DNA of 64,000 nucleotides from Molossus alvarezi. Taxonomy: Eukaryota > Chordata > Mammalia > Chiroptera > Molossidae. Position numbers and translations under genes: made by a program. Under the pieces are notes generated by a model. It was not told the DNA's origin. It saw only the letters and a list, made by a program, of their open reading frames with translations, and did not search any database. The DNA lies in NCBI GenBank assembly GCA_037176705.1, contig CM073891.1, forward strand, positions 50,966,571-51,030,570, given 5' to 3'. Positions 45,700 to 57,800 of the stretch are shown piece after piece; the stretch's first letter is position 1; every line of letters starts with the position of its first letter.

Positions 45700-46140
45700 A
45701 TTGTAGCTTAATTTCATATTTTTATTGTGATAAAAAGTACATAAGTTGAGATTTACCATCTTAATCATTTTGAAATGCACAAGTCAAAGTGTTAAATATA
45801 TTCACATTGTTGAGAAACAGATCTCTCAAATTTTTCATCTTGAGAATCTGAAACTCTATGCTCAGTAAAGATCTCCTCTTTCACCCTCCCCCTCAAGCCC
45901 CAGGTAACTACCTACTTTCTGTTTCTATAGGTTGGACTACTTTAGATACCTCATATAAGGGAAATCATACAGTATTTATCACTTTTTCCATTGATGGCCT
46001 CAACGTTCATCAATGTTATAGCATGCGATAGAATGACTTTCCTTTTTAAGGCTGACTAATATTCCATTATATGTATATATCACATTTTATTTATCCATCC
46101 ATTCATTGATGGACATTGACTGCTTCCACTCCTTTACTAA
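45700..46140 (-). mobile_element. Old LINE-1 3' UTR fragment
   Basis: Landmarks are GTACATAAGTTGAGATTTAC, CATATAAGGGAAATCATACA, TAATATTCCATTATATGTAT and ATTGATGGACATTGACTGCT, the reverse order of an L1MA/L1MB-type end. It resembles the left part of the inverted L1 at 20280. Confidence 0.75.
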
Positions 46141-46627
46141 TTTATTTTTAATTGGATATTTATATGATATATAATGTGTGCATATCTATATAATTGAAAA
46201 AAATATATATATAGCAGTTTTGAGAGTAAAGAAAAATATTACACTAAATCCTTACTAGGAGAATATTATTCTTCCAAAGATATAACCACTCTTATCAATT
46301 CAATATATACCCCAATGGTATTTTAAATAAACTTACAAATGTATATGCACATATAAAGTAGAATTATGTATTCTATGGTATTGTATTTATTTTGCAATTT
46401 TCTTTTTAAGCCTAATATTCTTTTGTTTTCAGTTGTATCAGCAAATAGAACTCTACCTTATTCATTTTAACTATTAATTAAATATATGATTATTCATGAT
46501 TAAGTGGAATACTTCCATGCCATCTTTTCTTTTAACTGTATTTGAAGTTTTATATACACATAGAAAAGTGTTCATACCAGTCAGCCTTTTCAGTCAACCC
46601 TCAGAAGTAAACACTATCCTAATTTTT

Positions 46628-46846
46628 TTTTTCAATAGTTTTTCCTTTATCGATTTTAGATAGAGAGGAAGGAAGAAGGAAAAAAAGATAGAGACATCGA
46701 TGAGAGAGAACATCGGTTGACTGTCTCCTGCATGCGCCCCACTGGGGATCTGGCCTACAATTCGGGCATCTGTGCTGACTGGGAATCGAACCGACGACCT
46801 CTTGGTGCATAGGTCAATGCTCAACTACCGAGCCACACTGGTGGGA
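46628..46846 (-). mobile_element. tRNA-derived bat SINE (VES-related)
   Basis: TTTATCGATTTTAGATAGAG, GACTGTCTCCTGCATGCGCC and the head ending GAGCCACACTGGTGGGAC. The duplication CACTATCCTAA occurs on the left (46612-46622) and right (46848-46858). Confidence 0.9.
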
Positions 46847-46926
46847 CCACTATCCTAACTTTTAAGAGCATAGATTAGTTTTGTTTCTTTTTTGTACTTT
46901 ATGTAAATAGAATCATACACAACATT

Positions 46927-47169
46927 TTTTAAAAATACTTTTTTATTGATTTTTTAGAGAGAGGGATAGAAACATCAATGTTAGAGAGAAACATTGATTG
47001 GCTGCCTCCTGCATGCCCCCCTCCCCCCACTGGAGAGTGAGCCTGCGACCTGGGCATCGTCCCATGGACGACTGAGAGGTCCTGACGATCAGGGCATATG
47101 CCCAGGTTGTCAGGACCTCTCAGTCATCCATGGGACGATGTTCAATCCAGTGAGCTGCACCAACCAGAC
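46927..47169 (-). mobile_element. tRNA-derived bat SINE carrying a 92 bp quasi-palindrome
   Basis: TTTTATTGATTTTTTAGAGA, GATTGGCTGCCTCCTGCATG and the end GCACCAACCAGACC mark a reverse SINE with duplication CACAACATT (46918-46926 and 47170-47178). The tRNA-like head is abnormal: 47052-47097 and 47098-47143 are inverted copies of each other and replace the normal anticodon-side sequence. Confidence 0.85.
47052..47143. repeat. Near-perfect inverted repeat, no spacer
   Basis: The arms are 46 bp each and meet at GGGCAT/ATGCCC. The core of each arm, ATCGTCCCATGGACGACTGA on the left and its counterpart TCAGTCATCCATGGGACGAT on the right, differs by one base. Over the whole arm I count about seven mismatches. 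Confidence 0.9.
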
Positions 47170-47329
47170 CACAACATTCTCTTTTATGTCAATTTCTTTC
47201 ATTCAACATTATGTTTGTAATCTGAATCTACACTGCTGTCAACAGTGGTAGTTTTATTATTATTTTTTTTCATTCTCATTGCCATACATAATGTAATAAG
47301 AATATAACACATTTATTTATTCAACTTTT

Positions 47330-47424
47330 TTTTTTTTTTGGTATGTGCCCCTAGCAGGAACCGAACCCAGGACTCTCTGGTTTGCAGGCCGACTCTCCAA
47401 CCACTTAGCCAAACCGGCCAGGGC
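47330..47424 (-). mobile_element. Head-only VES-type SINE (minus)
   Basis: Poly-T then GGTATGTGCCCCTAGCAGGA and the full tRNA-like head ending CCAAACCGGCCAGGGC. The duplication is TATTTATTCAACTTTT (47314-47329) and TATTTATTCATCTTTT (47425-47440). The copy ends at the same base as those at 13090 and 14178. Confidence 0.88.
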
Positions 47425-47780
47425 TATTTATTCATCTTTTGATAAGCATATAGATTTTGTTTTTTTGTTTTTTTGTTTGTTTTTAAATTTAGAGCTACTA
47501 CAAATAACACTGCTACGAACAATTTCATTTATGTCTTTTGGTGTACATATGTACACATTTCTGTTGGCTTTACACCTGAGAGCAGAATTGTTGATTTATA
47601 GTCTATACATAGATTTAGCTTTAGCAAATTCTGACAAGTCATTCTCCAAAGCACTTATATACTAATTTACACTCCTGTCAGCAGTGTAAAAATAACAAGT
47701 TTCTTCACATTATTGCCATATTTAATCATTTACATCACAGTCACTCTGATGGATATGCAGTAGTATCATGTGTGAATGAC

Positions 47781-48563
47781 ATACACATGCTATTCTATGC
47801 ATGGACCATTTTTGGAAACACCGATAGGACTTCGAGGGTTGCCCTTGTCAGGGAACTGGGACTTGAGTGTTAAGGATATAGAGAGAATTACTTCTCATGC
47901 TATATTTTTTAGTATTGTTTGAAATTTTTCTATTACATGCTTGTTTTACCTCTTCAAAGTATTCTTTAATTTCTTTTTTAAGAGGAAATTGATTAAAACT
48001 TAAAGTATTACAGCCTACAGTGTTAGAATGCAAAGCAATTCAGTTTTGATCTTACGTCCATCGGCAGGTCAATCGTGTCTCTCATGAAAGTGTAAACTGC
48101 TGAACTTTTTGCCTATCCTTAAGCTGCTGTAGACAGATCAGGGAGATGGGAAACAGATCAGGAAATAAGATCGCATCCCTGGCGGAACTTGAAGAGCCAA
48201 ATACCCAGGGCCCTCCAAAACATCACTTATTGCTCTCTCTTTTACCTGATTACAGATGCTGTAAGATATATATATACCATCCCCAGGGATCCAACTGAGA
48301 GGTGTGGACCAGAATGTATGTCTCTGCCTCCCTCATTATGGCCTATAAATTCATACTTCTCTGAAGGGGAGGCCAAGAGAAAAGCCATTAAGCTGGAGTA
48401 TAGAGACTTGACCAGAACTCCAAGAGTTGTTGAGAGAGAGAAAATACAAGGTCAAGTTATAGTTTTAAGAAAAATAACACAAGATCTTATTTTTTATTTC
48501 TAGTGAATAGAATTACCCTGAATGATTCAACTGATAGATGACTAGGGTTTAAAGAGAATTGTA
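47781..48563. other. Intergenic DNA, nothing firmly recognised
   Basis: Includes GC-balanced sequence at 48060-48460 with a 104-codon open frame (48189-48503, plus) that has no recognisable motif. It is possibly an old repeat I cannot name. Confidence 0.4.
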
Positions 48564-48592
48564 ACCAGTGGAACAGAACAGAGAACCCAGAA

Positions 48593-49704
48593 ATGGACCC
48601 AAGGCAATATGCTCAATTAATATTTGACAAAGGTGGCAAGAGCATACAGTGGAGTAAGGACAGCCTCTTTAATAAATGGTATTGGGAAAATTGGACAGCT
48701 ACATGCAGAAAAATGAAACTAGACCATCAACTTACACTCTACACAATAATAAACTCAAAACGGATAAAAGACTTAAATGTGACCCATGAATCCATAAAAA
48801 TCCTAGAAGAAACTGTAGGCAACAAAATTTCAGACATCATATGCAGCAGAATTTTCACTGATACATCACCTAAGGCGATAGAAACAAAGGAGAAAATGAA
48901 CACATGGGACTACATCAAACTCAAAAGCTTCTGCACAGCGAAAGATACAACCATCAAAATGGAAAGGCTAACCACTGTATGGGAGAGCATAACTGCCAAT
49001 GATATATCAGATAGGGGGTTAATTTCCAATATATATATAAAGTGCTCATACAACTCAACAAAAGGAAGACAAAGAACCCAATTAAAAAATGGGCAGAGAA
49101 ACTAAATAGACACCTCTCCAAACAGGACATACAAATGGCTGAGAGACATATGAAGAAATGCTCAACATCACTAATCATTAGAGAGATGCAGATTAAAACA
49201 ACAATGAGGTATCACCTCACACTTGTCAGAATGGCCGCCATCAACAAATCATCAAACAACAAGTGTTGGCGAGGGTGTGGAGAAAAGGGGACTCTAGTGC
49301 ACTGCTGGTGGGAATGCAGACTGGTGCAGCCACTATGGAAAACAATATGGTGTTACCTGAAAAAATTAAAAATTGAACTGCCATTTGACCCAGTGATCCC
49401 ACTTCTAGGAATATACCCTAAGAAGCCTGAAACACCAATCAGAAAGAATATATGTACCCCCATGTTTGTAGCAGCACTATTTACAAAAGCTAAGATCTGG
49501 AAACAGCCCAAGTGTCCATCAGTAGACGAATGGATAAAAAAGCTGTGGTACATATACACAGTGGAGTACTACGCAGCTGTAAGAAAGAAAGATCTCCTAT
49601 CTTTTGAGACTACATGGAGAGACCTGGAAAGTATCATCCTAAGTAAAACAAGCCAAACAGAGAAAGACAAGTATCATATGATCTCACTTATTTGTGGAAT
49701 ATAA
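48593..49704 (+). pseudogene. LINE-1 ORF2 C-terminal part, one frameshift
   Basis: Two overlapping frames cover the ORF2 C-terminus: 48593-49105 (starting [17 protein letters not shown], with [13 protein letters not shown]) and 49042-49704 (with [18 protein letters not shown], and [20 protein letters not shown]). The second reaches the natural ORF2 stop after ISLICGI. The Cys/His motif [18 protein letters not shown] is intact. Only one frameshift, near 49042-49105 by the ATATATATA run, separates them, so this copy is less decayed than the one at 27528. Confidence 0.9.
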
Positions 49705-49862
49705 TGAACATAACAGTCTGAGGAATGGGGTAGTCCCAGAGACGTGGAAGTGGGGTCCAGACTGACAATCCCCAGAAGAGGGGGTTATGGGGGAGAGATA
49801 AACCACAGAACTTATATGCATGTGTGTATGAACAATGGACATGGACAACAAAGCTGGGGATA

Positions 49863-49900
49863 GGGCAGGGAGGGAGGGGGAGGGGGGAATCAGTGGGGGG
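49863..49900 (+). other. G-rich tract of the L1 3' UTR
   Basis: It contains at least four runs of three or more G (GGGAGGGAGGGGGAGGGGGG), meeting the simple quadruplex pattern. The sister L1 has the same tract at 30481-30515. Confidence 0.85.
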
Positions 49901-49966
49901 AAAAGGAGAAACATCTGTAACAAAAATTAATTGATAAAAAAATAAAATAAAATAAAGAGAATTGTA

Positions 49967-52900
49967 TTGTTTGGAAAATCCATGCTTGGAAATCAAATAC
50001 CTGAGATTGCCCAAGAATATACAGGCCCAATCTGCTAGACTTCTTAAGGACTGTTGAGGTTGCAGAGGCTTTAACAGAGAGACAGTGTGTTCCCCATGTC
50101 CTCATGAGTGTGGCAACAGAGATCAAAGGACAAGGTAGAGCCTTGAGCCGGGTCAAAACAGATGAATTTATGCTACTAGCAGAAAAGTATGAGCTTGAGA
50201 TTATTCATTTCTGCTTTTAAAATGTGAATATTTATTATACTGTTTCTGTTTTTTCCAACATTGTCTGTTGGATAAGATGGGGATGGTTACATTTATAATT
50301 AGAATGTTGCTGTGGTATTGGAGGACTCACATCTGGACTTGATTAAGAGAAATGCATTTTACCCAGAGAGGCGGACTTGGAACAGGATGACTTAACATAT
50401 CTTTGGGTTGTGCTCTTTGGGGAGAGGATCAGTACATTTTTATTGTAAGTGAAATAATTATGTTTGGTGGACTTATTTGTTGAAATGTGTATGTGTATTC
50501 ATATGTGATACATGGGCAGCTAAGAGGTGAAATGAAGTAGACAGAATTTTAAAACCCTTGTTTTTCTATATTTCATATATTAATTGCCAATTCCATCTTT
50601 TAGGGGGAGAACCATGTCTGGTCTATTCCAGGTGGTTCTGGTGCGACCAATCTTGTGTCTGCTCTCTCACCTTCTTTTTCTCTCTGTAGCCAGAGAAATG
50701 TCTGACTTATCACCTTACCCATTATATCAACAATAATCACTGGCCCAGTGGTGACAAAAAAAACTCTTTTTTCTGGTGTTTAACATACTAAGTTTCGCTA
50801 AAAACATTCAGAGCCACGTGTGGACATTTTACTGTTATCTTCTCTTACATGGTGAAATCTTATCTATGGCAAAACCAAATGACAAACACCAAGAAAAAGC
50901 CAAACTGAGAAAGAAGGAGACGGTGACACTCATTCCTTAAAGCCCATGTAGCCTCTGTGTACCCTCTGAATTAGAACCTTCTACAACTGCACACAAAGAG
51001 GAACTAATCAAATACAAAAATCACGGATGACAGGCAAAGTAATTAGGTGATGGAAGCCTCTCTCTGATTCAACCTGAGTCACATGTATTTTGCCAGTGTG
51101 TCATGTTCATTTAGAAAAGTCATGGTCATGATGGATCTGCAGTGTTTACATGTAAAGAGGAGGGCTTTAATTTGTTACATACTAAAATTCATGTCTCCAT
51201 TACATGAAGATGAAGATTTACATATGTAAATATACAACTTTTATGCCACTTAATGTATGGTTTTCTATCCAGTGTGTCTTTGGCCTATGAATCCAACATA
51301 GTTTAAGAGGAGACTGAATAACTAAATAATTAATAAATATTAAAAATTGATAAGAAATAATCTATTAGATATATCATTGCTTTTTCATGGAAACAGGTGT
51401 TAAATTAAGGAAATAAAATATCCATGGTATGCATAATTACTAGTTATGATTGTTACAGGTAGAGCAGAAATATGCTCTCTTGTCGGGTATTCAACACCAC
51501 ATAATAACATAGGTAGAAAGATGCACACCAGGTGAAAAATGATTTATGTTCTGCTTCTCGAAATGCATATTTGCATTTTATTTAAGATTGAATCTTATAT
51601 TGATATTAAAAACAATATTAATTGAGCTTAATGCTAGGAATGTGAATTTAATTCTTACTGTATTAAGGCAGTTTAGCAAGTAAAATTAATGCAGTATATT
51701 AAATATATCACATTTTTCAAATGATGTATTGAGGAAATAAATATTATGCTTCCTTAATGATGGTGTGTAATATAAACACACTAATGGTCCGATGCCTTCA
51801 TTATATTGCTTTTTCCATTTTCTCAGCTGAAATGACAAAATGAGTCTTTCTAGTGCATATTTTGAGTTATAATCAGCAGCATCCTGGGCTCAGATAGCAT
51901 ACTGTGCCCAGAGCAAACAGGTGTGGAAGGAAACAGATCATAATTCAATATTTACCTGGACTTCAAAGGACAGTCTTTTCCTTTGCATGCCATTAAAATC
52001 GGATGTGTTATGTCATGTAGTTGTACCTTCTTGCTACACTGTGTCGGAAACTGCATAGCTCTGTGGACCTGTGATGCAGCGGCACAAAGGAAACCATATG
52101 CACTGATTATCTTTTGTACACAGCTAATGGAAGGAAAACACTGGTTGCTTGCTGTGTAATTTGCAAGCTTTTAGGATTGTGGCTAAATAATAAATCATCA
52201 TGGGCTTAAAAAATTATAAACCCACATACTAACTAACCTAATATGATGAGACTATTTTCAGTTCAGTGCATATATTTTCAATGCTTGATTTATAAACTAC
52301 TTAAGATTATTTACCTATTAACTCATTAAATTGTGATGATGGGTTTATTATGCATAACATGTTTTTTAAATGAATATTCTTTAAAAAATATGATATTAGT
52401 TTTCTTTAATTCTTTCTAATAATGAGTGATTAAATAATTGACTCAATTATAAATTGCTCATAGTAAAAATTTTTATTAACTAAATGTGGGCTTTATAAAT
52501 TTTATTTATAAAAATTAGTTTACTGTATATTGAAGACAATGTCAGGTAGAGTTTTATTCAATGAGAGTTAAAAGTAATGTCATTTTATTTTACAAAAGGG
52601 AGGCCCAAAATTAATGTGCTAAGATTGTATTGAGGGTATTTTAGCCAATAAAATAGTAAAGTCTTTTTGTTTTTTACTCAATGAGAAATTATACAAATTA
52701 ATGATACAAAACTTCTCAGAATATTCTTGCATGCAAATCTCAAAGAGATATAAGATAGCTTCTCTCTAAGATATTTAACATAAAACTCTGCTTGGAAAGA
52801 TGTTAGATAAACTTTGGAGGACCCTTCAGGTTCTTGAGTCAGTGATTCTGTGATGTAAGCAAATAAGACAGTATGGATTTGAAGTGGTTATGTTTAAGCC

Positions 52901-54044
52901 AAGTCTTTCTAGAAGCCAAACTAGCCATCTGGTTTTAATGAGACCCTTTGGAATGCAAAAAGTTTAATGTTTTGCTTGGGGGCACTATAGTTTTAATTAC
53001 TTGTGTTTGACTTGTGTTAAATGGCAACTATACACTAATAATTAACCAAATACAGCTTTTGGTGCATTACTAGCCTAATTTAGGTTGAAGTGTAAAATAC
53101 CAGCATCTTTCAAGTAGAATAAGGATAAGGAATTACAATAAAAAGGCATTGGTATCTCTAATGAAGCTTGAAAAAGTTCAAAATTATCCAGGATTAGCAT
53201 GACCTTCTGTGTACTTTTTTTTCTTTGGTGCATATTTAGTTCTTTCCAAATATGTAAAAAAAAAGTCTGAATCGTGTAACTTTAAATGAGAGGATTATGA
53301 ATATTTGATCATAACCAGATGTTTTCAATCTTCATCCACTAACTACAGACAAAAGGGCAAAAGATTAGGTTTCATCAGTTAAGGACAGTTACTTCATTAA
53401 GACGGAACAATTAGTATCTAAACTTTTTAAATCTGAATCCCTGATTTTTAATGTCAATATGTTTTGTATATATTCACAAAGTAGTAGTGATAATTTTAGT
53501 GACCTCTGATCAGGAAAACATGTAACAATAAAAAACTATCATGACATTTTAAAATAAATGTATATTGCTAAAATTACAATGGCATTTAAAAATAAGTATG
53601 AATATGACAAATAGTATTTACTGAATCTACAAAAATGTCCATAATAGATTTTAACATCTTTTGTTACTACTCTAAGAATTCTTTGAAGTTTCCTTCATAT
53701 TCATAGTACCAATTTTATTATTAGGAACAAATCTGTTTAATACCAATTTATTATTTAAATAAAGAAGTCTTTAACATCCAAACCTATTTCAAAAATATAT
53801 ATAAAGGTACATAAATAGAAACAAGTAAATAAGTCCATAACTGAGAAACACTGAATATATACCAAAACATATTGGGTATATATCATAGAAATGATATATT
53901 CTTTGTCTGTTATGATAAACCAGCATATGCACTGCTAATCTATCTTAGAAGAGAATATAGTCTGTTATGTCTCATGTAGAGATAGTTCTAACGTTTTATT
54001 TCTTAGAAGTAAAAATGTCCTTCACTATTTTTACTAGATATAGT
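49967..54044. other. Longest stretch without recognised transposable elements
   Basis: Roughly 4.1 kb of AT-rich DNA in which I recognise no SINE, L1, LTR or DNA transposon. The sub-region 51780-52200 is more GC-balanced and complex, for example GCAGCGGCACAAAGGAAACC and TGCATGCCATTAAAATCGG. No ORF or splice pattern supports an exon. It is a plausible place for conserved regulatory DNA, which I cannot test here. Confidence 0.45.
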
Positions 54045-54268
54045 CTTTTTTTATTATTAAAATTTTTTCTTTATTGATTTTAGAGAGAGAGGAAAGGAAA
54101 GAGAGAGAAATAGAAACATCGATGAGAGAGAACATCAATTGGCCATCTCCTGCAAGCCCCCCACTGGGGATTTGGTCCACAACCTGGGTATGTGCCTTGA
54201 CCAGGAATAGAACGGGTGACCTCTTGGTTCATGGGTCACTGCTCAACCACTGAGCCACAACGACTGAG
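54045..54268 (-). mobile_element. tRNA-derived bat SINE (VES-related)
   Basis: TTTCTTTATTGATTTTAGAG, a GA tract, GGCCATCTCCTGCAAGCCCC, and the head ending GAGCCACAACGACTGAGC. It is somewhat decayed in the head, and a poly-T run follows at 54271-54282. Confidence 0.88.
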
Positions 54269-54615
54269 CAATTTTTTTTTTTTAATGTTAATTTTACTTT
54301 TCTCCACTGTATGGTGATAATCAGAAATGCTTAGACCAGGAAAACATGCTCATAAGAGATTGAGTATGAATCTGTTTTCTTATGCACAAATTTATATTGT
54401 AGTGAGACTGTTTTAAATACTCATAAATGCAAGCAAAAACAAATGAATGGAATTAGAAAGTAGAAATCTATCATTACTATTGGAAAAATAAGTTGGTTCT
54501 TGCACAGAAGTTATGTTCTGATATAAAATGTAAAACAGAATACTGATTGATTATTTAATCAGTATTAAATATTTAATGATTTGATTATTTAATCAATCAG
54601 TATTCACAGCATTCT

Positions 54616-54861
54616 TTTTTTTTTTTATCCTCACTCAAGGATATTTTTCTATTTATTTTCAGATAGAATGGGAGGGAAGGGTAGAGAGAGAGAGATGCAC
54701 TAATGTGAGAGAAACACATTGACAAGTTGCCTCCCGCACGACCCCGACCAGGGCTGGGGACTGAACCACAACCGAGGCATGTGCCCTTGACCAGAATCAA
54801 ACCCTCGACTCTTTGGTCCTCTGGCCAACGCTCTTAACTCCTGAGCTGAACTGGCCAGGGC
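54616..54861 (-). mobile_element. VES SINE
   Basis: Poly-T, ATCCTCACTCAAGGATATTT, a GA tract, CGACCCCGACCAGGGCTGGG, and the head ending CTGAACTGGCCAGGGC. The duplication is approximately AGTATTCACAGCATTCT on the left and AATATTCAGGGCATTCT on the right. Confidence 0.9.
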
Positions 54862-57800
54862 AATATTCAGGGCATTCTAATGGCCAGCAGTAATCTCTCT
54901 AAGTTCTGATATGGAGAGTACAAGAGAGAAAATGTGAATGGTTGTTGAATTCACATAATCAAGGTGTATATATAAGGGTGCACTCTGCACTCTCAGTTTC
55001 ATCCTCTTCCTGTAGCAAGGAAGGAACAATTTTGTTATACTATTTGGCCACTGCCACAGGATTTATAACTTTGCTTATATTAACGTCACACTAGATCATA
55101 TTTCTATACATCACTATATTAACGGGCTGGCAGGTATGACACTGACCATTTTCTTTTTCGTTTTTAGTCCAATCAAATCTATTTCTTAGAGCTGTCTATA
55201 TAACTTCATTATCAGCAGAATTAGTAAATATTAGACTTCCTGTTCACAGGTGTTGATCAATTGAACAGACTAAATATTTAGAGCTGGCTAATTCTTCTTT
55301 GTCATCTAGGCATGAGATAACATGATTAATGCTAGATCATTCAGTGCCAAACTAAAGAATTTGAATGACTGCAATATGCTTTATTTAGTCTGTATCTTGG
55401 GTTTTCTTGGGATTACAGAAAGTGTATACAAGAAAAGATCACTATTGACAGTATATTCATAAATTTTATCAGAAAAAAATATTTAAGTATCTATTTTCCT
55501 ATCATTTTTAACTTTGTAAATAACAGCCTCATTCTACAAATTATAAAAGTCTAAAGTGACATTATATTAGCCTCCATTTTTTTCTCTTTTACCATGCATA
55601 AATTTCATCAGCTAATTCTGTCATCTCTAGATTTAAAATGTATACCAAGTCCATGTGTTCTCACAATCTCTACATTTACCACCTTGTCAATGTGCCATAA
55701 CCTTTCTTTCAAAGTATAGCAATTACCTAAGTGATGGATAAAGTGTTGAATACAGTCTATTTCCAGCCTGCAAAAAAAAAATAAAAAAAAAAAATCATAC
55801 TGTAATGTTTGAGAAGAGAAACAGTGACTAAGGTAATATAAGACTATGTATGTGTACATTGATAAATATGCATGGTTATCAGGTGTGCATTTATTTTAAA
55901 TAAACATAGTATTACAATATATAGAATAAAACTGAACTCTAATACTATGCAAATAATACATAGAGTGGAAATGCTCTTAAAAATATATCCATCCATGATC
56001 CTCAGTGCTGCTGTAGCTCTCAGGACCTGCAGTGATTCAGTATTCCTCCAACTCCACACAATTTGATTAAGTTCAACAGTTATGCTGGTTTTAGGCATCA
56101 ATCTCAAATCCTGTCCATGGTAGATTAGAAATGCTGCTCTTAATTCTTTGGACAAAGTATATTATTTAACTTTATTAAGGTAAAATTATTATTCCTATCA
56201 AAAGAATGTATACTCTAAACAGTTTTGGGTTTTAATTTGTAATTTATAATAAAAAATGAAGAAAATTGTATTATGGAACATATAGACAAAATAAGAATTC
56301 CATCAGGGTTGTTATTTATTCAGATGTGGAAGATAGAAATTCTATTCAGTTGTTATTTATCAGATGTCTCTCAGTTTCCAGGCACTAGTCCAGGATTCCA
56401 AGGATAGATAAGAGAGAGACCTTGACTCAGAGTCCATGATGTACCAAGAGAATGTCCTTGCTTTATATTTGTGGTTTTCTTTTTTGTTGTTGTTGTTCTA
56501 CTTTCAAGAATATAGATAGCATCTGCCTTATTAATATCTTCACTTAAAATTATATAAAACCTTGATGTACTTTATGTAGTTTCTTTGCAAATTGTCCATA
56601 AATATAAAACAATAAATCATTAGACACAATTTAGCTTATAGAAATTGTTAATATGTGCTATTTTATAATTTGTAATTTCTGCCAAATATTTGTTATTATC
56701 GGTGCTATTAAACATAATAATCATTATATTCCATATAGTATAATAGACTTTTTATGTATTTTATAATAAACTACCTGTGATATACCATATTATTTCCCTT
56801 TAATTATGCAATATTTTTTAAAAATAAGTTTGTATTAAGTAAGCCAGACTTTTTATTATAGTGTATATATTAGTAGTAAATTACTTATTGCTGTTTTATA
56901 TGTAATCTGCTAAGTACTAAGTTTATATTTACCAGGAAATATCCAGTTTGGTGACTTAAATCATGTCTTCATCATCTTATAGTTGGCAGTAAGTGTAGGC
57001 GTATGTCTGTGCCACTTGCCCAACTGTACCTGTGGTTCTCATTCATTTCCTTTCCCTGATTCAGCAGCAAGCATGAGTGACAGGATGGTCACCAGTGTTT
57101 TAGACAAAAAATAACTTGGCAAGAATAAATGTTTCCGCTGCTTTACTCATCTGGGACTCCTCTGTGTGGTCAGTTACCTATATGGAAAAAGGATGAAAAC
57201 CGTCTTTTTGCTGATAACATCCCCTCAAATACATTTTGTCTCAAAAAAAACACCAAACCACCAAGATGGTTCCAGTCAGACATCCAAATATTTACTGAGT
57301 CACAGTGTAATTACTGCACACTAGGGCGAGGGAGTCCCCAAGTAGGATCTAAAGGAGGTATCTATAGACACTAAAGGCTCTTAGAGATTTGAGTGGCTGT
57401 TTTATTTAGTTTGCTGACTTATAAATTTTATTCAGTGACTTTTTTTTTATTCCTCTGTGTAAGGCTCAGGGCTATATTCCTTAACAGACAAAAAGTGGAA
57501 GAGAGAAGAGTGTCTACCAGAAGGTAGTTCATGAGCATATTAAATGAGTATAAAAAAATACAAAAATAGCTACACAGGAGGCAGATTCTAATTAGCATCT
57601 TAAAAGAGTGTTTAGGGGATTTAAAGGAAAAGGGGATCACATGTGTTTGGAAATATCAATAAGTAAAATTGCAGAATTTGAATGCTCAGGAAGAAGGTGA
57701 CTTCTTATGGAGAAGGAGCACCATGAGAACTTCTTTCAGGAAGTGGTCCAGGTGCATCAGCCAGGATGCAAGTAGACAATTGTTAGGGTTAAAGGTCAGA

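Larger units (their letters stand above)
46390..47780 (-). mobile_element. Ancient L1M 3' end, interrupted by three SINEs
   Basis: The L1M pieces are read at 46560-46627 (TCAGAAGTAAACACTATCCT), 46847-46926 (TAGATTAGTTTTGTTTC, then GTAAATAGAATCATACACAA), 47170-47329 (TTTCTTTCATTCAACATTAT) and 47425-47780 (CTACTACAAATAACACTGCT, CACTCCTGTCAGCAGTGTAA). The SINEs at 46628, 46927 and 47330 each carry duplications of the L1 sequence, proving they came later. Confidence 0.75.
48564..49952 (+). mobile_element. Younger 5'-truncated LINE-1
   Basis: The duplication TAAAGAGAATTGTA flanks 1.39 kb (48550-48563 and 49953-49966). It contains the last third of ORF2, the 3' UTR with a strong G-rich tract (49863-49900), and an A-rich tail. 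It is closely related to the L1 at 24891: both share the CCTGTCAGAATGGCCGCCAT/CTTGTCAGAATGGCCGCC stretch and the same 3' end. Confidence 0.95.
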
